Origin: Pseudomonas fluorescens
GTDB lineage: Bacteria; Pseudomonadota; Gammaproteobacteria; Pseudomonadales; Pseudomonadaceae
Direction: 5' to 3'
Assembly (NCBI RefSeq): GCF_000968015.1
Contig: NZ_LACH01000039.1
Location: 62,001-126,000, forward strand
DNA length: 64,000 nt
Below are positions 1 through 8,990 of the stretch, one piece after another; the stretch's first letter is position 1; every line of letters begins with the position of its first letter. The notes under the pieces were generated by a model. That model had not been told where the DNA came from and ran no database searches. It saw only the letters and a program-made list of their open reading frames with translations. The translations under genes were made by a program, and so were the position numbers.

Positions 1-476
1 TTTCGATGAGCCACGCAATTGTCACACTGGTAGGTACGCGCGACTTCATGCAGGCAAAAGCGATTGGCACCTGCGTTTGGGAGGCGACCAAGCTGAGTTC
101 AGGGGTCAATGCGGTTCATGTTTCACAGAAAATGCGGGACGGTTGGCCTACTGGGAAAGTGGGTACTATTTCCTTCTCAAAATTAAATAATTTGCCTCCG
201 AAGCTGACTGGATTTTCGGTATCGGAGCGTTAATTACATCGCTGTGCCGGATCGAGCACTCAGGCCTTGGGCGCGAAATGGGCAAATGGGGCATGAGTGC
301 TTTTCTGGAACCGAAGACATTGATCACATACGACCCGTTGAAATGACCGGGCCCAAATCGCTCCTGATATTCAGGAGCGATTCGAATGATTGCTCGGGTT
401 TGAAGTTGGCCGTCCATGTTGTCGAACGCCATGCGTGGAAACCGCTCAATGCTCGCCCTGCTTCAAGTGATTGTGA
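1..476. other. No supported gene
   Basis: Short open frames exist here on both strands. None has a recognisable product, a clear ribosome-binding site or a partner. A 75-codon plus-strand frame starting at position 6 could be the end of a gene that begins before the window, but nothing supports this. Confidence 0.4.
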
Positions 477-824
477 TCAAAGACCCAGATCCTTACTCAA
501 GTGGTCCTCTTTCATTTCATCAATGGCATGACCGTTTTTCATAAGGTGCCACTGCAGATGGTAAGCAATGTGCGTTTTCAAACGAGATCTTATTTCCACG
601 TAATTGTCAGTGAGTCCCACGTCGGCGTCGTGATGACGCAGCACTTTTCGTAAAATCTGGGCGCCCAGTAACCCTATATGCGAAGCATGCAGCCGCACGA
701 GAGGATCCAGGCCAGGTGCACTCTTGTAGCTGTCGACTGCCTCTTGAATCAACCGCTCGAATGCAGGCGCATCGAAGAGTTTTTGTACCAATCGCCAGAC
801 TTGAAACTCGAGTTCACTGCGCAT
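477..824 (-). CDS. Hypothetical protein, 115 aa
   Basis: I do not recognise this small soluble, helix-rich protein. The frame can start at a GTG (830) or at the ATG at 824. I prefer the ATG because a GGGGTG stretch lies just upstream. Charged residues are evenly spread, and there is no signal peptide, membrane segment or obvious catalytic motif. The C-terminal part has several His residues and an acidic tail. It is on the same strand as the next gene (946-2187) but about 120 bases downstream of its stop, so the two could be co-transcribed. Coding status rests on length and reasonable amino-acid composition only. Confidence 0.5.
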   Translation of the reverse strand: MRSELEFQVWRLVQKLFDAPAFERLIQEAVDSYKSAPGLDPLVRLHASHIGLLGAQILRKVLRHHDADVGLTDNYVEIRSRLKTHIAYHLQWHLMKNGHAIDEMKEDHLSKDLGL

Positions 825-945
825 TTTCACCCCAATCGCCTGCGTCCAGTCGCGACCGCAAATGGGCTATCGCCAGACGGAAATGAATTCACGTGGGCTT
901 GCCTTGCTTAACCTGATCGTTCAAACAGCACGAGACGAATCGGCA

Positions 946-2187
946 TCAGTTTGAATCTTGACTAAGAGCACCGTACGTACTTTTCGTTTCCCCTATCCAG
1001 CGTTCAACCTCAGCTTTTGCGTCAAATATTTCCGAGTCAAATGGCATCAGTCCTTGGAGAAGCTTGAGCGCAGACCATGCCTCGAAATCGTGAAAGGGGT
1101 TCAGGCCGATTACGTTGCCTAAACTCAAATCCACAGCGGACACGTCTGACGCAATCTTGGCAAACAGGTTGCTCGCCCGGTTCAAATCCCATTCTGAAAT
1201 AAATAGAAGCAGCGATGAGAATGCCAGGAGCGGTCGAGCCCCCTTCACGGATACGCCTGCATCGCTTTTCGATGTGGCCGAAGCTACTGGAGCGTAATTC
1301 CTGCAGATGAACGTCGCCAAGACTTGGGCGCGTTGATATTCATGCTGTAACGATGACGGATCGAAAACTGCCTTACCTTGATACTCAACCGCCAGTTTCT
1401 CAATTCTTGGCGCGGTTCCATGCATCCAGACACGCTTTTCCAGAAGCGCATCCAACAGTGCATGATGTCGACGCGTTACCGCTTCTCGCGCTGTAGTGGC
1501 TAGATCGAATCCAGGAATTTCGATGATTGCCTTGCTCAAAACGATGGCTTCGGAAGCTTTATTCCAGGGGCCCGCGCGCATTCTTTGAAGTGATTCGATC
1601 CATTTGGGAGCACGAGGATCCAGGATGACAACAAAGCGCGAGGTCACTTTCCTTTGGAAATACCACTCTCGCATCGCACGAATGTCACGCTGCCCTAAAA
1701 CGCCCAGCTGAATCCCTCGACAAACTAGTTCGCGGATCGCCTTGGAGACACCGTCTTTAGCTGACGAAAACTGAACCAGGTTTTCTGGTATGTGGTCCGC
1801 AGGAACGTTGCCGGCAAAGTCGCAAAATGGGTGGTGGCCATCAGCACCGCTGCTTTTTTGAAAACGAAAATAGGCTTGGCGGATCTCCTGACCTGTCTCT
1901 TTGGAATTTGAGGCTCTCACCACCTCAGCGCCGCGGCAAAAACACGCGGGGCATTCAATATCATCCCAAATGAAGGTTTTCCAATCATCCGGAATGGGTG
2001 TGGACTTGCCTGGAGTTGGTTGCTGTGTACGCTGTGCCAGGTCTTCCAACAATTGGTTAACATCCAGTTCGATTTCGCGTGACGCTGAGAATGCAGTGAT
2101 TGGCACGAATAACCCCGTCGGTGTAAAGGGAAGACTTAGTGGAGAAACAGGGCCAAGTCCCTGTTGATTGAAAACATGACGACCCAC
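946..2187 (-). CDS. Hypothetical protein with a putative CxxC/HxxxC zinc site
   Basis: This is a protein of about 413 aa that I do not recognise. Around residues 78-125 it carries ECPAC followed by HHPFCDF, so a Cys2-His-Cys zinc-binding site is plausible. The rest is a mixed alpha/beta protein rich in Arg and Trp, with no membrane segment. The start is a GTG at 2187 with no good ribosome-binding site, and no in-frame ATG follows for a long way, so the true N-terminus is uncertain. It lies on the same strand as the nuclease-like gene at 2445-3128, which ends about 260 bases upstream of its start. A DNA- or RNA-binding role is possible but only inferred from the zinc-like motif. Confidence 0.6.
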   Translation of the reverse strand: MGRHVFNQQGLGPVSPLSLPFTPTGLFVPITAFSASREIELDVNQLLEDLAQRTQQPTPGKSTPIPDDWKTFIWDDIECPACFCRGAEVVRASNSKETGQEIRQAYFRFQKSSGADGHHPFCDFAGNVPADHIPENLVQFSSAKDGVSKAIRELVCRGIQLGVLGQRDIRAMREWYFQRKVTSRFVVILDPRAPKWIESLQRMRAGPWNKASEAIVLSKAIIEIPGFDLATTAREAVTRRHHALLDALLEKRVWMHGTAPRIEKLAVEYQGKAVFDPSSLQHEYQRAQVLATFICRNYAPVASATSKSDAGVSVKGARPLLAFSSLLLFISEWDLNRASNLFAKIASDVSAVDLSLGNVIGLNPFHDFEAWSALKLLQGLMPFDSEIFDAKAEVERWIGETKSTYGALSQDSN

Positions 2188-2444
2188 GCCGGAAACGAAT
2201 GATGATGCAGTTGAACGTCAAGCCGGTGTGGGTAGGCTCTCGGGCGCGCTTGCGTCCGGTGAAGCAATCGTGCCGACAGCGTTCATGCGGGAAGCTGTAC
2301 GCCACACTGTCGACTGTTCTTGATCAATCGCGACGTTATCGAACACCCCCAGACTCACCATGTGTTCATGCCATTGAATTTCTCACCTTCGGACTCCAGG
2401 GGCACACATCAAACTATCCGCAATTCAACGGACTGGTCAGTTGA

Positions 2445-3128
2445 TCACGGGCCAAAGCCTCTATAAGGCTTCGGCTTAGGCCGAGGCGGTGGTGGGGCAA
2501 GCGTTGTGTGATCCAACCATTGTTTCAGCCCTCCTACCGACTGGAATTCTAAAAACTCTAACGTATTGCTATCTGGGTTATCGATCAGCAGTTCGATATC
2601 ACCGCCCTCCTGTCCTTCAAGTTCAAGCAGCCAGTTGGTGTACTGCTCGAAAGCGTCGAACTCTGCACCTACTGTCCCTTGTAGAAATGCTTTAGCTAAC
2701 AACTCCGCCCTTACCCGTGTTTCAAGGTCCGGAACGTCCCAATGAAGCCCACTGCTCATGCCAAAAATCTCACAATTACAGATTTCTGGATAATACTGAT
2801 TGAAGTTCAAAATCCTTTGCTCGTGCATTTCCGACCAGGCGACAAAATGGCATTCCAAACTCAATTGGCGCCACAGCTCCGCCGTGTCCAGCGCTTGGCA
2901 CAAATGCAGGCGTCGATTCTTTTTGCACTCGTCCTTCAGGTGGATTTTTTCATACTTAAATTCGACCAGAACAAATCTCGTGCTATTGGTGAAAATGTAA
3001 TCTGCACCAAGAATTGAGTCCTGACCGTCCATCGAACATCGGGTTACCGCTCGCCCATTGTCGACAGCCACCCTGTTCAAATAGTTGAAAAAAGCATCAA
3101 TCAACGATTGTTCTTTCCGCCTTCTCAT
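2445..3128 (-). CDS. Putative PD-(D/E)XK-type nuclease-like protein
   Basis: The protein is about 227 aa. Residues 43-58 read ADYIF...LVEFKYEK, which fits the PD-(D/E)XK nuclease core: an Asp at the start of one strand and E-x-K on the next. Downstream are several Cys and His residues and a proline/lysine-rich C-terminal tail. The frame can start at TTG 3146, but the ATG at 3128 is preceded by GAGGGG and gives the more typical start. Restriction-like folds of this kind are common in mobile islands as stand-alone nucleases. Function is inferred from the motif alone; a non-catalytic member of the fold is equally possible. Confidence 0.55.
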   Translation of the reverse strand: MRRRKEQSLIDAFFNYLNRVAVDNGRAVTRCSMDGQDSILGADYIFTNSTRFVLVEFKYEKIHLKDECKKNRRLHLCQALDTAELWRQLSLECHFVAWSEMHEQRILNFNQYYPEICNCEIFGMSSGLHWDVPDLETRVRAELLAKAFLQGTVGAEFDAFEQYTNWLLELEGQEGGDIELLIDNPDSNTLEFLEFQSVGGLKQWLDHTTLAPPPPRPKPKPYRGFGP

Positions 3129-3235
3129 ACACCCCTCAATACACAACCAATATCATCTGATTTCAAAAAATGGAGGCCTAAAGCGGGCCATCCCAACCTT
3201 CTGTTCGGGCCAATTCGGTAGAAACGCGCCCTGGT

Positions 3236-4017
3236 TCATAACTCCTGGAACGACCAACCCGCCGAAGTCAAAATCTGCCGTCTCGTCTCGCTGGGAGACC
3301 CCTCCCCCAAAGTGCTCCGTCGCATGGCCAGACACAGCATATGATACAACGCGCTTTTAGCCAGTTCTGACGCTTCACCAAACCGCTTCAGCGCGATCTT
3401 TTGTTGCAAGCCAGCAGCAACGTCACCCAGTTGTTCCTCGCTCAATCCCATCTTGCCGTAAAACGGCGTGGCGATCGCACCCGGGCTGATTGCATTGACG
3501 CGAATACCACGAGGAGCGAGTTCGGCACCCAGGGTACGTACCAGTGAACGTGCTGCCGCTTTTGTAGCGGCGAGAATCGACAACCCGGGCATGCCTATGG
3601 TGTTCAGGAAGGACGTGGTTACGATGATGCTGCCGCCAGCAGGAATGAGCGGAGCGGTTTTTTGGATCGTGAAAAAAGTGCCGTTGAAATTTAAAGCCAG
3701 GTTGTCTTCGACGTACTCTGGAGTAATCGCCTCCAACGGAGCAACTGTGCTGGCGCCGCATTGGCAAATACGATATCGATATGGCCGAATTTTAAACGCG
3801 CTTCTTCGACTGCACGTTCAATGTCCGCCACTTTGCGCACATCAGCCTGGATAAGCGTTGCTTGGCCATCCAGTTCACGACCTGCTGCCTCCAGTCGATC
3901 AGCGTTAGAGCGGACGATCACCACCTCTGCGCCTTCAGCTCGAAAAAGCTTGGCCGTTTCCAAACCGATACCCGATGTAACACCCGTGATGAAAGCCACT
4001 TTGTTTTTCAGTTTCAT
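3236..4017 (-). pseudogene. SDR-family oxidoreductase, frameshifted
   Basis: The 5' part encodes the Rossmann start of a short-chain dehydrogenase, with TGVTSGIG, and the frame then changes near 3755. A second frame continues with the SDR substrate loop, a catalytic region around ILAATKAA in which the usual YxxxK tyrosine is not in place, and the RVNAISPG motif. Adding one G in the GCGGCGCC context near 3755 would restore the reading frame and the usual NAG motif. The start is the ATG at 4017, preceded by AGGAGATACGAA. The C-terminal 35 residues also look scrambled, so a second lesion is possible. A TetR gene is divergent at 4461, the usual layout of an SDR and its repressor. A sequencing error at the short G run cannot be excluded. 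Confidence 0.75.
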
Positions 4018-4460
4018 TTCGTATCTCCTGTCGAGTAACCAACGCACGGATGCGCGCCCAATGTTGCAATCATCGCCTTCCAAATCTGCTAGAAGCGGAG
4101 CAGCGATGTTGCTGTGGGGAAATCATTCTTGCGGCAAGGGATTTGGATAATCCGGCAAGCACGGGTTACACCTTCCCGAAAATCGATTAAATGACAATCG
4201 CGTCGTAGCTCTCGACAGCCGCGCATAGGTGATCAAGCTAGAGGTGGTAGCAGCGAATCGTGTCGAATGGCAGTGCAAGCGCTATCGGCACTCAGTCTTG
4301 CTGGTCATCGGAGATCCGACAAAACGCATATAGATGATGAGATGAGACCGAATGTCCGTTTTAAGTGTGTGGATTAGATTAATTTGATAAGCTTTAATCA
4401 TTATGGTCTGTTGCTGCCGCGCGGAGCCGCAGCGCCAGGTTGATAGGAGAGACTGTTGAA
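4018..4460. promoter_or_regulatory. Divergent intergenic region between SDR and TetR genes
   Basis: This is a gene-free stretch of about 440 bases between two divergent start sites. It should hold both promoters and the TetR operator. The part nearest the TetR gene is AT-rich. I could not pick out a convincing palindromic operator by eye. Confidence 0.4.
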
Positions 4461-5069
4461 ATGAGGAAATCGAAAGCAGAGACGGCAGAAACACGGAAGC
4501 GGATCGTGAACGTCGCGTCCCAAGTGTTCAAATGCAACGGCATCAATGCCACCGGTGTGTCAGAAATAATGGCCGCAGCAGGACTGACGCATGGCGGTTT
4601 TTATCGCCATTTTGAGTCGAAAGAGCAACTCGTTGCCGAAGCCTGTGCTGTGAGTATGGAAGAACTGGTGGGTGCCGCGGAAATCGCCGTTGATGGCGGC
4701 GATGAGACGTTCTTGCAGCACATCCAAGACTTTCTTTCTGCGGAATATCGTGACGATCGTTTGGGCGGTTGCCCTTTGGTTGCCATGGGTAGCGAACTGG
4801 CACGCGCAGACGCAGATACTCGTCGCGCCGCGTCATCGGGGTTTGAGGGTTTGATCGAACTCATGGCTAAACGTAGCCGTTACAAAGATCCTGAGTCGGC
4901 AAAGGCTGATGCGATTTTTACGCTTTCGTCCATGATTGGGGCCGTCACAATGTCGCGAATTGTCGATGATCCGGAGCTTTCCAATCTCATCCTTGAATCG
5001 ACAAAGACACGTCTACTTGAACTGTCATCAGGTCCTAAAATCAAACGTGTCAAAGCAAAGGCAGCATGA
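4461..5069 (+). CDS. TetR/AcrR-family transcriptional regulator
   Basis: The protein is about 202 aa. Residues 8-55 hold a TetR helix-turn-helix: an ETRKRIV start, then VSEIMAAAGLTHGGFYRHF with the usual GGFYRHF and a following K-E-Q-L. The C-terminal part is a helical ligand-binding domain with a GGCPLVAMGSE segment seen in the TetR subgroup that often controls SDR or reductase genes. I chose the ATG at 4461 over the TTG at 4440 because AGGAGA lies about 11 bases upstream. It probably represses itself and the divergent SDR gene. That SDR gene is broken, so the regulator may have lost its local target. Confidence 0.88.
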   Translation: MRKSKAETAETRKRIVNVASQVFKCNGINATGVSEIMAAAGLTHGGFYRHFESKEQLVAEACAVSMEELVGAAEIAVDGGDETFLQHIQDFLSAEYRDDRLGGCPLVAMGSELARADADTRRAASSGFEGLIELMAKRSRYKDPESAKADAIFTLSSMIGAVTMSRIVDDPELSNLILESTKTRLLELSSGPKIKRVKAKAA

Positions 5070-5272
5070 TCGGTTTAGCGCTTGGGGTATCAGATCGCGA
5101 TCCTGCCAGTGCGGGTGTTCAACCTGCCCTTTGCTTACCTCTATAGGCTCCAAAACAAGGTTTTTTTGCTGGTTCTCTCCTTTTGTCGGCCCTGTACAGT
5201 TGAGGGCGCGGTCAAGCCGGGCATAAGCCCGAAGGAACGATGGCTGCAACCAACCTCAACAACCTTCGAAGC

Positions 5273-5722
5273 CTAAGCGAGGACCCCTCTCTCCAATCGA
5301 CCGATTAAATCCAGGACTGCTGCTGTTTCGACTCTCGTCCCCAACATCTCAAGAGGACGTTTCGAATCAAGCCCTGGCACCAGTGAATCCATCCATTTGT
5401 TGGCCGCTTCGGCGTCGTCCTCGAATAAGGCAATGGCCTCCTGATAGACGATGACCAATGCAATCAATCGATCGCTTTCCGAGGCGTTAAAACGGCCAGC
5501 TTTCGCTCGGTTACGCAACTTTGCCGTCGATACCTGGATTGCTTTTGTCACACTCTCGCTATCCACCTGGAGCTCATTCGCTATCCGGTCGAGAATTGTG
5601 AACGGTAGCCCGCGGTGAATGTGGGCAAACAATTCGGTGCCCCGAGAGGGCAGCTTGAGGCTTGTCCAAATGTCTTCAGATGTTTGCGATCCAGGTTGGT
5701 AATCTCTAATTGATGAAAGCAC
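5273..5722 (-). CDS. DUF2384 (Xre/ParS/MbcA-type) antitoxin-like protein, orphan
   Basis: The protein is 149 aa. The N-terminal half is helical, and the C-terminal 60 residues match the DUF2384 antitoxin signature: AANKWMDSLVPGLDSKRPLEML, with the block split here around WMDSLV and then TRVETAAVLDLIGRLERGV. Family members pair with a RES-domain toxin gene that normally follows directly. Here the next 200 bases downstream on this strand hold no RES-like frame, and then the convergent TetR gene begins, so the toxin is missing. The start is a GTG at 5722 with GGAG eight bases upstream. It could be a solitary regulator or a leftover of a degraded toxin-antitoxin pair. Confidence 0.75.
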   Translation of the reverse strand: MLSSIRDYQPGSQTSEDIWTSLKLPSRGTELFAHIHRGLPFTILDRIANELQVDSESVTKAIQVSTAKLRNRAKAGRFNASESDRLIALVIVYQEAIALFEDDAEAANKWMDSLVPGLDSKRPLEMLGTRVETAAVLDLIGRLERGVLA

Positions 5723-5940
5723 CTACGTCTCCTTATCGGTCCAATTGCAAACACAACGACCTAGTAGCTGGACACTCGATAGGAGTATCAAGCAAATGCC
5801 TCGTCTGGCCCAGTCTGATGGCTAGCGAGCCCTATGCCGGACTGCGCGTGGATTCACTTTGATCCTGGTGATATAGACTTCATTGTTTGCAGCTCTCAAC
5901 CAAAGAAGAAGGCATCCAATAAAGGCACTGAAAATCATGC

Positions 5941-6682
5941 TCAATGAACTGGAACTGACAGGACGCACACGAACACACATACCCCTGAAGAAAGACGACA
6001 AATGCCGTAGATAGCCCGGCGTGAGATTTCTTTGATCACCATCAATGTAAAACCGTCTACCGCGAGCAGATCAGTCAGCACCGGCACCAGGGTCTTCTGC
6101 TCGACGTCGGTTCGACACTCGGGAGAAAGGACGTAGGCAATCAGGTCGATGAAGCGCTGTCGTGAGCACATCATTGCCCCACAGTGCTTGAGTACGGTGG
6201 AGTTTGCGTAGTCGTTGTTCCGAACGAAATGTTGCTCAACGTCGCGGTAAAGCGTGTTGAAGAAGTGGCCTTCAGGCCCGGACATGCCCCCAATTTGGAC
6301 GCAGTATTTCAAGCCCATCCAAAGGTGGAATCTCGCCAAAAAGCGGATTTACCGAGTCCAGGGCTCCGAGAATTGCACGTCTGGTGATATCAGAGATGCG
6401 ATGATCTTCAGGAGTCATCAGCTCGCTGACAAAGTCCTGCAAGTCGGCGTCACCGATTTCAGCCAGGACATTTTTTGCCACAGCGATCAGGTCATTGAGG
6501 CTGTGATCTCGTAAACGAGAGCGAACGCATGTCCGCTTACTACGATAGGCCTCTTCCTCGGTGCCAGACTCAAGACCAAGCTTGGCGCATAGCGCGGGTA
6601 GGTCGTACGCTTTAACGCTGTGAAGAGAGGCGGCAATTGAGTCCCGGATCTCCTCCAAACTTATGTTTTTTGCGTACGCCAC
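5941..6682 (-). pseudogene. AbiJ N-terminal-domain protein, frameshifted and C-terminally truncated
   Basis: The first frame (6682 down to 6272) encodes a helical domain typical of AbiJ N-terminal domain 3: an SLEEIRDSI start, LCAKLGLESG, a region of Lys/Arg-rich SKR-type residues, and ITRRAILGALD. The reading then shifts at about 6255-6300 into a frame that carries the second half of the family pattern (ending near VLTDLLAVDGFTL). It stops shortly after, where family members usually continue into an effector. The start is a GTG at 6682 behind GAGG. AbiJ-type N-terminal domains are known as sensor or linker modules of abortive-infection proteins. The lost frame and missing effector suggest an inactive remnant. 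Confidence 0.6.
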
Positions 6683-6829
6683 TGTTCACCCTCACAGATA
6701 ATCAATTACGCGGCAACGCCCTTAAGGCTAGCCCCATTGGGGTAAATTTTTACCTTTAAAGCCATCCAGGTACCTCAGGTCGTTCGCCGAAAAAACCGAA
6801 AATAGCTTACCTACACGCAATCGGATGCA

Positions 6830-7153
6830 TCAGATCGGGGTTACTGACTCCACCGTGATGTATTTGTACTTCTTCTTAAAGGTCTTTTTGGCATCCATTT
6901 CTGCGACGATTTTGCTGAGGCTACTGGTGTCGTAGTGGACGACTTCATAATCGCCCTCAAATACATTCGACACATGCAGGGTAACCCGCAGCTTCGAAGA
7001 TACAGCTTTTGCAGAGGCCGCAGGCTTGCGTTCGGGATTCACCTTGGGTACAGCGGTAGGATCAGGGTGGCCCGACGGCGTAGAGATTTGAATAGTATTC
7101 GTTGCTCCGAAGAGCGCCCGACGCATCTCCTCTTCACTCAACTGTGTAGTCAT
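6830..7153 (-). CDS. Small conserved-looking hypothetical protein
   Basis: The protein is 107 aa. It has a polar N-terminus (EEEMRRALFG), a Pro-rich linker and a compact C-terminal half rich in beta-strand-forming residues and lysine, ending ITVESVTPI. The ATG at 7153 follows AGGAG about ten bases upstream. There is no signal peptide or membrane segment. It lies between the AbiJ-like remnant and a two-helix membrane protein, all on the minus strand just downstream of the Wadjet operon. I cannot assign a function. Confidence 0.65.
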   Translation of the reverse strand: MTTQLSEEEMRRALFGATNTIQISTPSGHPDPTAVPKVNPERKPAASAKAVSSKLRVTLHVSNVFEGDYEVVHYDTSSLSKIVAEMDAKKTFKKKYKYITVESVTPI

Positions 7154-7247
7154 TCTTTTTTAACTCCTCATTACGGCAGTTGGATGGAGCCTTCTCCACA
7201 GTAAGTACTCCATTGCAAGCATGCCCTTGATAGAAGCTTACTCGAAT

Positions 7248-7760
7248 TCAAAATGCCGAATCAAAAATATTAATGAGCTCCTCATTTTCCGCGACGACCG
7301 AATTCATATTAATTCGCTCGATAGCAGCCATTATTACCATTAACAAAAACAACACCACTGCGAAAAACGGGATGGGCTTATCCATATAAAATGGCGCTTT
7401 ATCACTAAATGTAGTCAGCCCCAACAGTGAGATTATGCTAACCATGATTACGAGAAAATCACTTCTCTGCTTGTATTTCACATTTGCGCCCTTTAGCGCC
7501 GCCTTGTATTTTTTTATATCGGTTTTAGATATAACTTTAGCATCAAAATCGTTTTTTACGATGCTGGAATATTTATTAATCATTACTTGTTCGGCCATAA
7601 TGATACCCGACAAATATTTCTTGCTTCGTATTAGTCGGCTCCATAATCCGTAGAGGGTCATCAGAATGGTCTCAAGGTGAGATTTGCGTTCTACCAAGTA
7701 ATCACTCCGAAGCTTATTAAAATAATTGACTGTCCCGTTCCCGGTTGTTTTGTTACTCAC
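7248..7760 (-). CDS. AT-rich two-transmembrane-helix protein, unknown
   Basis: The protein is 170 aa. Residues 1-105 are highly charged and helical. Two hydrophobic segments follow, near residues 106-125 (LVIMVSIISLLGLTTF) and 135-155 (PFFAVVLFLLMVIMAAI), and a short acidic tail ends the protein. The start is a GTG at 7760 behind AAGGATAATTTC. Base composition is clearly more AT-rich than its neighbours, a sign of separate acquisition. Two-helix membrane proteins with a cytosolic coiled region are common effectors in bacterial conflict systems. That role, and any link to SLATT-type domains, is only inference here. Confidence 0.65.
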   Translation of the reverse strand: MSNKTTGNGTVNYFNKLRSDYLVERKSHLETILMTLYGLWSRLIRSKKYLSGIIMAEQVMINKYSSIVKNDFDAKVISKTDIKKYKAALKGANVKYKQRSDFLVIMVSIISLLGLTTFSDKAPFYMDKPIPFFAVVLFLLMVIMAAIERINMNSVVAENEELINIFDSAF

Positions 7761-7943
7761 GAAATTATCCTTTATTTTAGATCAATCTATACACAACATC
7801 AGGCCCCGCCCCGCCCCTCATCATGAAGGTCTGGTACATCAATGATGCGACATTCCTAGACAAGATCAATGATGACTGCGCGAAGCCTTCGATATTCAAT
7901 GCCTATTGTCCGCAGCCAGCACAACGATCACTTAGTTACTAGC

Positions 7944-8990
7944 CTACGACTGAGCAGCTGCAGATAGGTTATCGATGGAGCCTTTGTTTAAGCCTTGTTC
8001 ATGAGGCTGGGGCAAGAGTTGCTCAAGCCCTACGCCTTCTTGTGGCAGACAGTTGCCCTCATTCCACAGATCGTGGACTTCCTGGTGGAGTTCAGGTAAC
8101 CACGAAGTCACCGCCTGGTTGTCACCTGCGTAAAGGATCGGCAATGGCCTGTGGCGACCGATAGTTAGCAGCTTTCGGTAGAGCCAGATCGCCGGGTACA
8201 GCTGGGTCTTATGCTTCGAGTTGTAACGCAGCGGTATTGAAACACCCTCGGGGTCCAGATCTCCGAAGTATTCCGCTCCGTCACCGTCAACCTCCCTGAT
8301 GACTTCATCCAGCGCGGTTCCAGTCGACGTGATGGCGCTACCCGCGCCATATACGACGGCCGCGTAACGATGTGCGGTGTCGTTCCATTCGCCAAGGCTG
8401 AAGAATGTGTGATGGTTCTCTACGACCAACACCGGCCGCCCAGGTTTACCAGGCTGCTGTCGGTAGGGCAAGGGAAGGTCCACCCCTCTGGCACCAATTG
8501 CTGACAAAGCAAGCCTGCCGCCAAAAAGTGAATTGGATCGCACCCTGCCATCGAGGTATTTCTCATCCCCAAACATCTCAAGCGATCGCTCGCGCAACGG
8601 CACCATCATAAAGCGCCCCTTGCGGCGGATGAGCCATTCGTTGATGACCTTGGCAGTGACCTTTTCGCTTTCCGTCAGTTGCATCCAGAACCCCAGTACC
8701 GGCATCCAGGAAACGGCTGTCCAGTTTGGCTTCATCACCGAGATCGTTTCAACGATGACGGTGATAAACATGGGCATGGCCGGATTGCCAATACGCTCGA
8801 AACTGCGGGGAGAAGGAAGTCTCAGGATGCCTTGCTCATCGCCAGCCCTAAGGGCCTCCATGAGTAACCTATCGCGATTGGGATGCTGTTGGAGTTCTGG
8901 ATGGTGTTCTATCCAGAGGCTCCTTAATTTCAGCAGCTCTATGCGCTTCTTACGGCTACCGCGCAGCGCTTCAAAAAAAGCAATGTTCAT
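7944..8990 (-). CDS. jetD: Wadjet JetD, toprim-type nuclease subunit
   Basis: The protein is 348 aa. The N-terminal half is helical, and the C-terminal half matches the DUF2220/toprim domain of JetD: RPVLVVENHHTFFSL (the acidic Glu strand) and, about 70 residues later, YFGDLDPEGV (the DxD motif). In Wadjet, JetD is the nuclease that cuts circular plasmid DNA after loop extrusion by the JetABC complex. The catalytic acids appear intact. I use the ATG at 8990, whose A overlaps the jetC stop codon (TGATG), which indicates translational coupling. A TTG three bases upstream is the alternative. It is the last gene of the operon. Confidence 0.87.
   Translation of the reverse strand: MNIAFFEALRGSRKKRIELLKLRSLWIEHHPELQQHPNRDRLLMEALRAGDEQGILRLPSPRSFERIGNPAMPMFITVIVETISVMKPNWTAVSWMPVLGFWMQLTESEKVTAKVINEWLIRRKGRFMMVPLRERSLEMFGDEKYLDGRVRSNSLFGGRLALSAIGARGVDLPLPYRQQPGKPGRPVLVVENHHTFFSLGEWNDTAHRYAAVVYGAGSAITSTGTALDEVIREVDGDGAEYFGDLDPEGVSIPLRYNSKHKTQLYPAIWLYRKLLTIGRHRPLPILYAGDNQAVTSWLPELHQEVHDLWNEGNCLPQEGVGLEQLLPQPHEQGLNKGSIDNLSAAAQS

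Noticed and set aside
6..233. 75-codon frame at the window start
   Set aside because: There is no family match or upstream signal. It could be a gene tail but cannot be judged.
5070..5272. RES toxin downstream of the DUF2384 gene
   Set aside because: No frame of sufficient length or with RES-like residues is present.
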